A stretch of DNA of 64,000 nt from CALAED01 sp035765195 (GCA_035765195.1 DASTYC010000025.1:1-64000), one strand, 5' to 3'; positions 34,730 through 43,644 are shown, counted from the first letter of the stretch. A program made the numbers and translations. Notes: generated from the letters alone by a model not told the origin.

Positions 34730-36237
34730 TCGTGAAAGCGGAGCGGCTCTGTCGAGGCCTCTTCCTCGGAGGGGGAGGAGAACACGGCGGACTGTGGCGA
34801 CATGGCGTGGGTGTCCCGCGGCGGCCACCCCTCCTCAACGGTGGGCGAACCCTCGGCCGCCGGCCGGGGTGCGAGCGTGAAGAAGATGGCGGCGCCTCGC
34901 CCGGGCTCGCTTTCCGCCCAGGCCCGCCCGCCGTGGCGGGCGATGACCCGCGCCGCGATGGCCAGCCTGATGCCGACGCCGCGCGCGTCGTCCACCGTCG
35001 TCAGACGTTCCAGCAGCACGAACAGGCTGTCCGACTGCTGCGTGGCGAAGCCGGTGCCGTTGTCGCGAACGAAGAAGACCCGCCTGCCGCCGCGCTCGGC
35101 CGCGCCGACCTGGACAAGGGGGTCGGGCGTGCCCGCGGTGAACTGCCACGCGTTGACCAGCAGGTTGCGCAGCGTCAACCGGAGCAGATGGTCGTCGGCG
35201 GCGACGATGAGGCCCGGCTCGATGTCGACCCTGACCCGGCGCTCCCGGTGGCCGGCCTCGATCTCGAGCACGACCTCGTGCGCCAGTTCGCTGAGGTCGA
35301 TCGGCCGGCGGTCCACCGGGGTCCGCGCGGCATGGGACATCTCGAGCAGGCCGTCGATCAGGTTGCCGATGCGTTCGATCGCGGACCGCACCCGCCGCAG
35401 GTAGTGCCCGCCCTTTTCGTCGAGCTGCCCGGCATACTCGGCGGCCAGGATCTTGGTGAACTCGCCGGCCGTCCGCAGCGGTGCCCGTAGATCGTGCGAC
35501 ACCGAGTAGATGAACGCGTCGAGCTCCTGGGTCGAGGCCTCGAGCTCGGCGGTGCGTTCGTGCACCCGATTCTCCAGCTCGGTGTTGAGCCGCCGGACCT
35601 GCTCCTGTGCCTGTTTGAGGTCGGTGATGTCGGTGGAGATGCCGCACACCGCGTACGGGCGTCCGGTGTGATCGACGATCGGGTACTTGACGGTGATGTA
35701 GGAGTGCGTGCCGTCGGCGAGCGGAGCCGTCTCCTCTTCCTGGATCCGGCCGCCCGTGGCGAGCGCCTTGCGGTCGTGGGCGCGGTACACGTCGGCCACG
35801 GCGGCGGGGAACAGGTCGTAGTCGGTCAGGCCCGTCACGGCCTCCCGGCGCAGGTTGAACAGCTGTTCGCACTGGCGATTGACCATCACGTAGCGGCCCT
35901 CGCGGTCCTTGATGTAGATCACGCTGGAGGTGCCGTCGAACACCTGGAGCAGCCGGCCACGGGTTTCGTCGGACCGCCGCCAGGCCGATTTCCACCGTGC
36001 CGCCGCGTTGGCCGCGGCCACCGCCACTCCGCCGAGGACGAGGACCACGACGGCGAACCCGGCGAGCAGGCCCCAGACCGCCTCCCGCGTCCACCGCATG
36101 CCGGGGAGCGCACCAATGATCGCGCTCCCGATGATCGCCAAGATCGCGATCGTCGCCACGAGCACGACCGCCACCCGCCACCAGTCGAGCTCGTCGGATA
36201 CTCGCCGTACGCTTGACGGCGGCCACGCCGAACTCAT
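34723..36237 (-). CDS. PAS-domain sensor histidine kinase
   Basis: 504 aa from ATG 36235-36237 (an in-frame TTG at 36264 is less likely). Two N-terminal spans (VAVVLVATIAILAIIGSAIIGAL and EAVWGLLAGFAVVVLVLGGVAVAAA), a PAS/PAC domain (RLLQVFDGTSSVIYIKDREGRYVMVNRQC; YAVCGISTDITDLKQ), a coiled coil, HisKA with SVSHDLRAPLRTAGEF, and HATPase (LRNLLVNAWQFT, RDNGTGF). The domain order resembles bacteriophytochrome/cyanobacterial-type kinases, but no GAF or PHY is present. No response regulator is adjacent, so it is an orphan; the CheY-like protein at 31.4 kb is a candidate partner. Confidence 0.9.
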   Translation of the reverse strand: MSSAWPPSSVRRVSDELDWWRVAVVLVATIAILAIIGSAIIGALPGMRWTREAVWGLLAGFAVVVLVLGGVAVAAANAAARWKSAWRRSDETRGRLLQVFDGTSSVIYIKDREGRYVMVNRQCEQLFNLRREAVTGLTDYDLFPAAVADVYRAHDRKALATGGRIQEEETAPLADGTHSYITVKYPIVDHTGRPYAVCGISTDITDLKQAQEQVRRLNTELENRVHERTAELEASTQELDAFIYSVSHDLRAPLRTAGEFTKILAAEYAGQLDEKGGHYLRRVRSAIERIGNLIDGLLEMSHAARTPVDRRPIDLSELAHEVVLEIEAGHRERRVRVDIEPGLIVAADDHLLRLTLRNLLVNAWQFTAGTPDPLVQVGAAERGGRRVFFVRDNGTGFATQQSDSLFVLLERLTTVDDARGVGIRLAIAARVIARHGGRAWAESEPGRGAAIFFTLAPRPAAEGSPTVEEGWPPRDTHAMSPQSAVFSSPSEEEASTEPLRFHDY

Positions 36238-36322
36238 GGTCCGAAAATATCCGGCAGAGGGCAAATGTCAGGTAACGCGCTCCTGCTCACCTCTTCAAGA
36301 TGCGGGCCCTGGATCAGCGACG

Positions 36323-37174
36323 TCACCAACTCTCGACGCCGTGCGCGCGGAACCGCTCGCGCACGCGCTCGATCAGCTCCGCGCCCGGGGGCTCGACGCC
36401 GGCAAGCGGGACCGGCAGGCCGAGACGCCGGTACTTGGCCGCGCCCAGGCGGTGGAACGGCAGCACGTCCACGTGCTCGACGCCTGGCAGCGTGGCGACG
36501 AAGGAGGCGACGCCGTCCACCTCCCGTTCGTCGTCGGTAACGCCGGGCACGAGCACGTACCGCACCCAGACCGGGCGGTCGAGATCGGCCAGCCGCTGCG
36601 CGAACCGCAGCGTGGGCGTGATGTCCACGCCGGTCAGACCGCGGTAGGTGCCGGGCCGCCAGGCCTTGATGTCGAGCAGCACCAGGTCGGTGTCGGCGAG
36701 CAGGGCGTCGCTCGCCCGGTCGCCGAGATAGCCGGAGGTGTCCAGCGCCGTGTGCAGGCCGAGCTCGCGGCAGCGGCGCAGCAACGCCCCGGTGAAGGCG
36801 GGCTGCAGCAGCGGCTCGCCGCCGCTGACGGTGACTCCGCCGCCGGCCACCGAGATGAACCTGCGGTACTTGCCGATCTCGGCCATCATCTCGTCGACCG
36901 TCGTCAGGCGGCTGTCGCGCATCCGCCAGGTGTCGGGGTTGTGGCAGTACAGGCAGCGCAGCGGGCAGCCGCCGGTGAACACGACGAACCGCGTGCCCGG
37001 CCCGTCGGCGCCGGTGGACAGGTCCCAAGAGTGCACGGCCCCGCGCATGCCGGTCCCCCGGACGCCTGCCGCGCCGCCGGCCACGGCCGGACCGCCGGCC
37101 ACGGCCGGACCGCCTGCCACGGCCGGACCGGTCGCCACGGCGGGGCGGGGGCCGGTCAGCTCGCTGATGGTCAT
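36323..37174 (-). CDS. pflA: Pyruvate formate-lyase activating enzyme
   Basis: 283 aa from ATG 37172-37174, 5 nt after the pflB stop; upstream open frame is a shadow of pflB. A radical-SAM enzyme that makes the glycyl radical on PflB using S-adenosylmethionine and a 4Fe-4S cluster held by Cys70, Cys74 and Cys77 (GGCPLRCLYCHNPD). Other motifs: TVSGGEPLLQP, DTSGYLGD, LDIKAWRPGTY and VPGVTDDEREV. Residues 10-36 carry an added Gly/Pro/Ala/Val repeat (GPAVAG units), absent from typical PflA, encoded by an 18-bp tandem repeat. Needs low oxygen to act. Confidence 0.95.
   Translation of the reverse strand: MTISELTGPRPAVATGPAVAGGPAVAGGPAVAGGAAGVRGTGMRGAVHSWDLSTGADGPGTRFVVFTGGCPLRCLYCHNPDTWRMRDSRLTTVDEMMAEIGKYRRFISVAGGGVTVSGGEPLLQPAFTGALLRRCRELGLHTALDTSGYLGDRASDALLADTDLVLLDIKAWRPGTYRGLTGVDITPTLRFAQRLADLDRPVWVRYVLVPGVTDDEREVDGVASFVATLPGVEHVDVLPFHRLGAAKYRRLGLPVPLAGVEPPGAELIERVRERFRAHGVESW
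37076..37146 (-). repeat. 18-bp tandem repeat in the 5' end of pflA
   Basis: About four units of an 18-bp GC-rich sequence (type CCGGCCACGGCCGGACCG on the plus strand) encode repeated GPAVAG. Units 1 to 3 are nearly identical, so copy number may vary between strains. It lies before the radical-SAM domain and should not touch catalysis. Confidence 0.85.
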
Positions 37175-37179
37175 GGCGG

Positions 37180-39489
37180 TCACAGCGATCCGTGGAAGGT
37201 CCGGTTGACCACGTCGCGTTGCTGTTCGGGCGTCAGCCGCACGAAGTTCACCGCGTACCCCGACACCCGCACCGTGAGCTGGGAGTACCGCTCCGGGTGC
37301 GCCATCGCGTCCAGCAACGTCGCGCGGTCGAGCACGTTCACGTTCATGTGGAACCCGCCGGCGTCGGTGTAGCCGTCGAGCACGCCGGCGAGGTTGCCGA
37401 TCCGCTCGTCGAGCGTACGGCCGAGACCTTCGGGAGTGACGGTCTCGGTCAGCGAGATGCCGTCCCTGGCCTGGTCGTAGGGGATCTTTGCCACGGACAG
37501 GGCGGCGGCGACCATGCCGTGCCGGTCCCTGCCGTTCATCGGGTTGGCGCCCGGCGCGAACGGCTCCCCGGCGCGGCGGCCGTCGGGCGTGTTGCCGGTG
37601 TGCCTGCCGTACACCACGTTGGAGGTGATGGTCAGCACCGACAGCGTGTGCTCGGCGCCGCGATAGGAGGGCCGGGCGCGCACCTTGGCCATGAACGTCT
37701 CCACCAGGTGGACGGCGATCCTGTCGGCCCGGTCGTCGTTGTTGCCGTACGCCGGGTAGTCGCCGTCCACGACGTAGTCGACAGCGAGCCCGGTCTCGTC
37801 GCGGATCACCCGGACCGTCGCGTACTTGATCGCCGAGAGGCTGTCGGCCGCCACGGACAGGCCCGCGACGCCGCAGGCGAGCGTGCGGGCGACCGGATAG
37901 TCGTGCAGCGCCATCTCGATGCGCTCGTAGGCGTACTTGTCGTGCATGTAGTGGATGACGTTGAGCGCGTCGACGTAGGTGGCGGCCAGCCAGTCGAGCG
38001 TCGCGTCGAAGGCGGCCAGCACCTCGTCGTAGTCCAGGCGGTCGCCGGTCAGCGGCGGGCGGGGCGGCGCGACCTGCTCGCCGGTGATCTCGTCGCGGCC
38101 GCCGTTGATCGCGTAGAGCAGGGCCTTGGCGAGGTTGACGCGGGCGCCGAAGAACTGCATCTTCTTGCCCACCTCCATGGTGGACACGCAGCAGGCGATG
38201 GCGGTGTCGTCGCCGGAGCGCGGCCGGATCACGTCGTCGTTCTCGTACTGCACCGAACTCGTCTCGATCGACACCTTGGCGCAGAACCGCTTGAACGGGG
38301 CCGGCAGCCGCCGCGACCACAGGATCGTCAGGTTGGGCTCCGGCGCGGGCCCAAGGTTGTACAGGGTCTGCAGATAGCGGAACGACGTGCGCGTGACCAG
38401 CGTCCTGCCGTCCTCGCCCATCCCGCCGATCGACTCGGTCACCCAGGTGGGGTCGCCGGAGAACAGCTCGTCGTACTCGGGCGTGCGCAGGAACCGGATG
38501 ATCCGCAGCTTGATGACGAAGTCGTCGATGAGCTCCTGTGCGCGCGTCTCGTCGATGCGCCCCTCGCCGAGGTCGCGGCTCAGGTAGATGTCGAGGAAGG
38601 TCGAGGTGCGGCCCAGCGACATGGCCGCGCCGTTCTGTTCCTTCGCCGCGGCCAGATAACCGAAGTACAGCCACTGGATCGCCTCCCGCGCGGTGCGCGC
38701 GGGGCCGGAGATGTCGAAGCCGTAGGACGCCGCCATCCGCTTGAGCTCGTCCAGGGCCCGGATCTGCTCGGCGAGTTCCTCGCGGTCGCGGATCACGTCC
38801 TCGGCGGCGGTCAGGTCGTCGAGCCCGCTCCGCTCCGCGCGCTTGGCCTCGATCAGCCGGTCCACGCCGTACAGCGCGACGCGCCGGTAGTCGCCGATGA
38901 TGCGGCCGCGGCCGTAGGCGTCGGGCAGCCCGGTCACGATGTGCGAGCGGCGCGCCCGCCGGATCGGCGGCGTGTAGGCGTCGAAGACGCCGTCGTTGTG
39001 GGTCTTGCGGTAGGAGGTGAACACCTCGCGGACCCACGGGTCCAGCTCGTAGCCGTAGGCGGCCAGGCCGCCCTCGACCATCCGCAGCCCGCCGCCTGGC
39101 ATGATGGCGCGCTTGAGCGGCGCGTCCGTCTGCAGCCCGACGATCAGCTCGCGGTCCGCGTGGATGTAGCCGGGCGCGTGGGACGTGATCGACGACGGAG
39201 TCGCGGTGTCCACGTCGTAGACGCCGCGGCGCCGCTCTTCGGGGAACATCTCGCGCACGCGGTCCCAGATCTCGCGGGTGCGCTCGGTCGGGCCGGCCAG
39301 GAACGACGCGTCGCCCTCGTACGGCGTGTAGTTCGCCTGGATGAAGGCGCGCACGTCGATGCGCTCCCGCCAGTCCGCGCCGGCGAAGCCGCGCCACGGC
39401 GATGGTCCGCCCGCCGCCGGCTCGCTCCCGGCCCTGTTCTCGACCTCGTTTCCGACCTTGTTCTCGACGTAGGCGTCGATCACGGTCAT
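37180..39489 (-). CDS. pflB: Formate C-acetyltransferase (pyruvate formate-lyase)
   Basis: 769 aa. Converts pyruvate plus CoA to acetyl-CoA and formate by a glycyl-radical mechanism. Active-site Cys433-Cys434 lie in TAIACCVSTMEVG; the radical Gly744 is in RVSGYAVNF near the C-terminus; substrate-binding segments such as LTILWSRRLPAPFKRFCAKVS are intact. Full length (E. coli enzyme 760 aa). The N-terminal 30 residues are an extra polar stretch. GGGAGGGG precedes the start. A TGGTCTAGACCA palindrome stands 43-58 nt upstream. PflB is uncommon in aerobic actinomycetes and implies mixed-acid metabolism under hypoxia. Confidence 0.96.
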   Translation of the reverse strand: MTVIDAYVENKVGNEVENRAGSEPAAGGPSPWRGFAGADWRERIDVRAFIQANYTPYEGDASFLAGPTERTREIWDRVREMFPEERRRGVYDVDTATPSSITSHAPGYIHADRELIVGLQTDAPLKRAIMPGGGLRMVEGGLAAYGYELDPWVREVFTSYRKTHNDGVFDAYTPPIRRARRSHIVTGLPDAYGRGRIIGDYRRVALYGVDRLIEAKRAERSGLDDLTAAEDVIRDREELAEQIRALDELKRMAASYGFDISGPARTAREAIQWLYFGYLAAAKEQNGAAMSLGRTSTFLDIYLSRDLGEGRIDETRAQELIDDFVIKLRIIRFLRTPEYDELFSGDPTWVTESIGGMGEDGRTLVTRTSFRYLQTLYNLGPAPEPNLTILWSRRLPAPFKRFCAKVSIETSSVQYENDDVIRPRSGDDTAIACCVSTMEVGKKMQFFGARVNLAKALLYAINGGRDEITGEQVAPPRPPLTGDRLDYDEVLAAFDATLDWLAATYVDALNVIHYMHDKYAYERIEMALHDYPVARTLACGVAGLSVAADSLSAIKYATVRVIRDETGLAVDYVVDGDYPAYGNNDDRADRIAVHLVETFMAKVRARPSYRGAEHTLSVLTITSNVVYGRHTGNTPDGRRAGEPFAPGANPMNGRDRHGMVAAALSVAKIPYDQARDGISLTETVTPEGLGRTLDERIGNLAGVLDGYTDAGGFHMNVNVLDRATLLDAMAHPERYSQLTVRVSGYAVNFVRLTPEQQRDVVNRTFHGSL

Positions 39490-39531
39490 GTTCCCCTCCC
39501 GTTCATCCTGGTCTCTTCCACTGTGCCGTGA

Positions 39532-39547
39532 AATGGTCTAGACCACT
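39532..39547 (-). promoter_or_regulatory. DasR-type operator (dre-like) upstream of pflBA
   Basis: AATGGTCTAGACCACT contains the perfect 12-bp palindrome TGGTCTAGACCA (39534-39545), identical to the core of the DasR-responsive element known in Streptomyces (ACTGGTCTAGACCAGT type), with the outer A and T also kept. It lies in the 115-nt gap between the CoA-transferase and pflB, 43 nt before the pflB start, where a GntR/HutC-type repressor would block transcription. Confidence 0.7.
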
Positions 39548-39604
39548 TCGGCCGGAAGTCCCGGATCGGGCGACCAACGACCCTGGTGGAGGGAGGCGAA
39601 CGCG

Positions 39605-40837
39605 TCAGCGCAGCGGAAAGCCCAGCTCGCGGCCCGCGACGCGGAGCTCGTCTCGGGTACCGGGGTGCGCCACGTAATCGACGATCTCCTGCGCCTGCGT
39701 GGCGGCGTCGTGGCCCCAGATCGTCGCGACGCCCTGCTCGCTGACGATGTAGCTGTGCTGGAAGGAGGTGACCGGACCGGCCAGGCGCGGGATCACGGTC
39801 GACACGTCGGCCTTCGGATGCCACGACGGCAGCGCGATGATCGCACGACCGCCGGGGGAGTGCAGCGCCCCGACCACGAAGTCGGTCTGCCCGCCGAAGC
39901 CCGAGTAGATCGTTCCGTGCACCCGGGCCGCGTTGGCCTGGGCGAACAGGTCGATCTGGAGGGCGGAGTTGATCGACACCAGCTGCGGCTGCAGGGCGAT
40001 CAGGCCGGGATCGTTGGTCTTCTCCGTCCGCAGCATCCGGATCCTGGGGTTGCGGTCGGCCCAGTCGTAGAGCTCCTCGGTGCCGAAGGCGAACGACGCG
40101 GTGACGGTCGTGTGGGGGTCGAGCGCTCCCGCCTTCTCCAGGGCGAGCACCCCGTCGCTGAACATTTCCGACCACACCGAGAGGCCGCGACGGGCGCGCA
40201 GCGAGTCGAGCACGGCGTCGGGGACCGCTCCGATCCCCAGCTGCAAGGTCGCGTTCGCCGGCACCAGGGCGGCCACCCGTTCGCCGATCGTGCCGGCGAC
40301 CTCGCCGCGGGTCCGCGGCGCCGGGGTGGCCAGCGGCTCGTCGGCCTCGATCGCGTAGTCGAACTCCTCCAGCGCCATGACGGAGTCGCCATAGGTGTAC
40401 GGCATACGGGTGTTGAACTGGGCGATCACCAGCCCGCCGCGCGCCCGGACCGCCTCGATCGCGGCGGGCAGCACGTTGACCTCGATGCCGAGCGAGACCG
40501 TGCCGTCGACGGGGGTGGAGGTCTGGACCACCACGATCTCGGGCCGCAGCGCGCCCTTGAGCAGATGCGGCACCAGCGACAGGCGCGAGGGGAAGTACCG
40601 CAGGTTCCGCTTGCCGCGCATGCCGGGCCCGACGAACGGCGACTCCAGCTGAACGCCGTCGCGGTCGGGCATGCCGGGCTGGGCGTTCAGCACGAACAGC
40701 CGGTAGTCGGCCACCGCGCCGTCGAGCACCCGCAGCGCCCGCCACGGGGTGGCGTAGTTGCCGCCGGCCACCACGCGCGGGCTCCCCGGCAGGCCCGACA
40801 GCACGGTGGCGAGCCGCGACTCTGAGATCAGCCGCAT
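39605..40837 (-). CDS. Acetyl-CoA hydrolase/transferase family protein
   Basis: 410 aa. Class I CoA-transferase of the acetyl-CoA hydrolase / 4-hydroxybutyrate CoA-transferase type: N-terminal GNYATPWRALRVLDGAVADYRLFVLNAQPG, the catalytic Glu in GLSVWSEMFSDGVLAL, the CoA-binding IYSGFGGQTDFVVGALHSPGGRAIIALPS and SEQGVATIWGHDAATQAQEIVDYVAHPGTRDEL. Probably exchanges CoA among acetyl, succinyl or butyryl groups. It lies 4 nt after the PNPOx-like gene and 115 nt before pflB on the same strand, so it may turn PflB-made acetyl-CoA into acetate, which is inference. Confidence 0.92.
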   Translation of the reverse strand: MRLISESRLATVLSGLPGSPRVVAGGNYATPWRALRVLDGAVADYRLFVLNAQPGMPDRDGVQLESPFVGPGMRGKRNLRYFPSRLSLVPHLLKGALRPEIVVVQTSTPVDGTVSLGIEVNVLPAAIEAVRARGGLVIAQFNTRMPYTYGDSVMALEEFDYAIEADEPLATPAPRTRGEVAGTIGERVAALVPANATLQLGIGAVPDAVLDSLRARRGLSVWSEMFSDGVLALEKAGALDPHTTVTASFAFGTEELYDWADRNPRIRMLRTEKTNDPGLIALQPQLVSINSALQIDLFAQANAARVHGTIYSGFGGQTDFVVGALHSPGGRAIIALPSWHPKADVSTVIPRLAGPVTSFQHSYIVSEQGVATIWGHDAATQAQEIVDYVAHPGTRDELRVAGRELGFPLR

Positions 40838-40841
40838 CGGT

Positions 40842-41282
40842 TCACCCCTGCCGGCGGATGCGCCGGCCGGTGACGCGGGTGGGAAGGACGCGGACGTAGA
40901 GATCCCTGACGCCGCCCGCCCACGGCTCCACGCCCGCCGCCTGGACCGAGGCGCGCTCGGCCGCGGAGTCGACGTGGTGGGCCGAGCCCTGGATGAGCAC
41001 GCTCCATCCCTCGCGGGCGGCGGGGTCGATGTCGTCGATCTCGAAGGCCACCTTGTACTCGGCGTCGGCGATGCCGGTGCGCAGGTCCGCGTCCGTGGGG
41101 CTGTCGTGGGCCGTGCGGAACACGATCGTGCCCTCGTGCAGCACGTAGTTGACGGGGAGCACGGTCAGCCCGTACCGGCCGGTGTAGGCGATCCGGCCGA
41201 CGCCGCCGGGGGCGATCAGCCGCAGGCACTCGGCCTCGTCCAGATGCTCTATCTGCTCCACCGGCTGCGCGCCATCAGACAT
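40842..41282 (-). CDS. Pyridoxamine 5'-phosphate oxidase-like flavoprotein
   Basis: 146 aa. Split-barrel FMN-binding fold: LIAPGGVGRIAYTGRYGLTVLPVNYVLHEGTIVFRTAHDS, then KVAFEIDDIDPAAREGWSVLIQGSAHHV and the C-terminal arginine-rich strand YVRVLPTRVTGRRI. It matches the small PNPOx-like proteins that in mycobacteria and relatives often belong to hypoxia or DosR-type regulons and can bind F420 or flavin. Cofactor and substrate are unknown. It heads a probable operon with the CoA-transferase and pflBA. Confidence 0.88.
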   Translation of the reverse strand: MSDGAQPVEQIEHLDEAECLRLIAPGGVGRIAYTGRYGLTVLPVNYVLHEGTIVFRTAHDSPTDADLRTGIADAEYKVAFEIDDIDPAAREGWSVLIQGSAHHVDSAAERASVQAAGVEPWAGGVRDLYVRVLPTRVTGRRIRRQG

Positions 41283-41296
41283 GAAGGAACCCCTTC

Positions 41297-41306
41297 GGTT
41301 CGAACC
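41297..41306. promoter_or_regulatory. Palindrome upstream of the PNPOx-like gene
   Basis: GGTTCGAACC is a perfect 10-bp palindrome centred about 20 nt before the PNPOx-like start codon, in the divergent intergenic region shared with the DUF3500 gene. It could be an operator. The binding protein is unknown. Confidence 0.3.
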
Positions 41307-41455
41307 TGATCAACAACAGAACTTCCCCCCGTCGCATCGGCTAATCGAGCCGCGCATGCGCCCGTCGTGGCGGCCCGCGCCGCGCGAGGTAGCGTCAGGG
41401 TGTCATCTCGAACGCGGGCCTCGGAAGGGGCGGATCCGGGGAGGTCACGAGCGAC

Positions 41456-42412
41456 ATGAGCCGGGGCGACGACATTGGCGGGCGGATGGCGTCGGCGGCG
41501 GACGCGCTGATCGCCGAGCTCACGGGCGATAAGCGCGCCGCCGTGCTGCTCGCCTTCGACGGCGCGGAGCGGACCGGATGGAGCTATCTGCCGGGTTCGC
41601 GTCCCGGCGTGGTGCTCCTCGACCTGACCGTGGCCGCGCGCAAGGCCGCGCACCGGCTGCTGGCCACCGCGCTGTCCCGGCCCGCGTTCGCGCAGGCCGT
41701 GACCATCATGGCGCTGGAGGAAGTGCTCGACATCGACGAGGGCGGCGGGCTGGGCCGCCACAGCGACGACTACCGGGTCGCGGTGTTCGGGCGGCCGGGC
41801 GCGGACGCCTGGGCCTGGCGGTTCGAAGGGCATCATCTGTCGGTTACCGCGACGATCAGCGGCGCCGACGTCGTGGTCGCCCCGATCTTCCTGGGCGTGA
41901 ACCCGGCGCGCGTCGAGCACGGCGGGGGCGTCGTCACCGCCCCGCTGGCGCCGGAGGAAGACCTGGCTCGCGCGCTGATCGCCGAGATGGGGCCCGGCCC
42001 GCGCGCCGACGCGATCATCGCGAGCGGCGCGCCGGCCGACATCGTGACGCGGACCGCCGTGGAGGTGCCGGGCGAGCTCGCCCCGCGCGGCGTGTCGGCC
42101 GCGCGCCTCGGTCCGGGCGCCCGCGAGATGCTCGATCGGCTCGTCCGCCTCTACCTCGGCCGGCTCGCCCCGGACCTGGCCGCGCCGCACCTGGCCCGCC
42201 TCGACGCCGCCGGCGCGGCCGACGTCGCCTTCGCGTGGGCGGGCGGGCTGCGCCCGGGCGAGGGCCACTACTACCGGATCCAGGCGCCGCGACTGCTCAT
42301 CGAGTACGACAACACCCAGCGCGCCGCCAACCATGCCCACACCGTGCTGCGCCGGCCCGGCGAGGACTTCGGCGCCGCCCTGCTGCCCGCCCACCTGACC
42401 GCCGAAGGCTAA
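41456..42412 (+). CDS. DUF3500-family protein
   Basis: 318 aa; ATG 41456 with GGGGAGG 11 nt upstream. Family signatures: WSYLPGSRPGVVLLDLT, RPAFAQAVTIMALEEVLDI, WAWRFEGHHLSVTATISGADVVVAPIFLGVNPARV and the C-terminal YYRIQAPRLLIEYDNTQRAANHAHTVLRRPGEDFG. No signal peptide is visible, unlike many exported DUF3500 members. Function of the family is unknown; the conserved His/Asp pattern suggests metal binding or hydrolysis. Its end overlaps the convergent glgC by 4 nt. Confidence 0.85.
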   Translation: MSRGDDIGGRMASAADALIAELTGDKRAAVLLAFDGAERTGWSYLPGSRPGVVLLDLTVAARKAAHRLLATALSRPAFAQAVTIMALEEVLDIDEGGGLGRHSDDYRVAVFGRPGADAWAWRFEGHHLSVTATISGADVVVAPIFLGVNPARVEHGGGVVTAPLAPEEDLARALIAEMGPGPRADAIIASGAPADIVTRTAVEVPGELAPRGVSAARLGPGAREMLDRLVRLYLGRLAPDLAAPHLARLDAAGAADVAFAWAGGLRPGEGHYYRIQAPRLLIEYDNTQRAANHAHTVLRRPGEDFGAALLPAHLTAEG

Positions 42413-43644
42413 GGCACGACGACCTGGTTCTTGCCGATCACGCTGACCCCACTGGTGGTGACCTTGAACCGCTCGCGGTCGTGGGCGGGATCGACGCCGA
42501 TCCTGCAGCCGTCCGGCACGACCACGTTCTTGTCGATGATCGCGCGCCGGACGACCGCGCCGCGGCCGACCCGGACCGAGTCCATCAGCACGGAGTCGGC
42601 GACTTGCGAGCCGGCGTCCAGATAGACCCCCGGCGACAGGACGGACCGCTCCGCCGTGCCGCCGGCGAGCACGACGCCGGGCGAGACCAGCGAGTCGATC
42701 GCGTGGCCGCGCCGGCCCTCGTCGTTGAAGACGAACTTCGCGGGCGGCAACGGATCGTGCCCCGTGTAGATGGGCCACAGCCGGTTGTAGAGATCGAAGA
42801 CGGGATGGACCGAGACGAGATCCATGTGCGCGTCGTAGAAGGCGTCGAGCGTGCCGACGTCGCGCCAGTAGCCCCTGTTCCGGTCGGTGGCGCCGGGCAC
42901 CTCGTTGCGCGCGAAGTCATAGACCTGGGCGCCGCCCGCCTTGACGAGGCGCGGGATGATGTCGCCGCCGACGTCGTGCTTGCTCGCCGAGTCGTGCGCG
43001 TCCTGCTGCACCACGTCGATGAGCGCGCGCGTATCGAAGACGTAGTTGCCCATCGACGCGTAGATCTGGTCGGGCGCGTCCGGCAGGCCGGCCGCGTCGG
43101 CGGGCTTTTCGCGGAAGGCCGCGACGCTCACGCCGTCGGGTCCGGTCTCGATGACCCCGAACTGGTCGGCCAGGGCGAGCGGCTGGCGGATCGCGGCGAC
43201 CGTGACGCCCGCGCCGGCCGCGATGTGCTGCTCGACCATCTGCCGCGGGTCCATGCGGTAGATGTGGTCGGCACCGAAGACGATGACGTGGTCGGGCCCC
43301 TCGTCCTCGATCAGGTTGAAGTTCTGCAGGATCGCGTCGGCGGACCCGGCGAACCACCGCGGCCCGAGACGCTGCTGGGCCGGCACCGGCGTGACGTAGT
43401 TGCCGAGCAACGTCGACATCCGCCAGGTGCGGGACACGTGCCGGTCCAGGCTGTGGCTCTTGTACTGCGTGAGCACCACGATCTTGAGGTAGCCGGCGTT
43501 CGCCAGGTTCGACAGGACGAAGTCGACGAGCCGATACATGCCTCCGAACGGAACCGCGGGCTTGGCCCGATCGGCGGTGAGCGGCATCAACCGCTTGCCC
43601 TCGCCGCCCGCCAGGACCATCGCCATGACTTGGGGCCTCGCCAT
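42409..43644 (-). CDS. glgC: Glucose-1-phosphate adenylyltransferase
   Basis: 411 aa. Forms ADP-glucose from ATP and glucose-1-phosphate for glycogen and, in actinobacteria, maltose-1-phosphate synthesis. The nucleotidyltransferase signature VLAGGEGKRLMPLTADRAKPAVPFGG is at the N-terminus; VFGADHIYRMD, FREKPADAAGLPD and ASMGNYVFDT form the rest of the catalytic core; about 300-411 is the left-handed beta-helix with the allosteric DNSVLMDSVRVGRGAVVRRAIIDKNVVVPDG-type repeats. Full length. Divergent from glgA with a 68-nt gap, the standard actinobacterial arrangement. Confidence 0.97.
   Translation of the reverse strand: MARPQVMAMVLAGGEGKRLMPLTADRAKPAVPFGGMYRLVDFVLSNLANAGYLKIVVLTQYKSHSLDRHVSRTWRMSTLLGNYVTPVPAQQRLGPRWFAGSADAILQNFNLIEDEGPDHVIVFGADHIYRMDPRQMVEQHIAAGAGVTVAAIRQPLALADQFGVIETGPDGVSVAAFREKPADAAGLPDAPDQIYASMGNYVFDTRALIDVVQQDAHDSASKHDVGGDIIPRLVKAGGAQVYDFARNEVPGATDRNRGYWRDVGTLDAFYDAHMDLVSVHPVFDLYNRLWPIYTGHDPLPPAKFVFNDEGRRGHAIDSLVSPGVVLAGGTAERSVLSPGVYLDAGSQVADSVLMDSVRVGRGAVVRRAIIDKNVVVPDGCRIGVDPAHDRERFKVTTSGVSVIGKNQVVVP

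Noticed and set aside
37175..39397. Very long minus-strand ORF continuous with pflA
   Set aside because: Its upstream 740 codons are a shifted-frame shadow of pflB with Arg/Ala-biased composition; PflA homology starts only at 37174.
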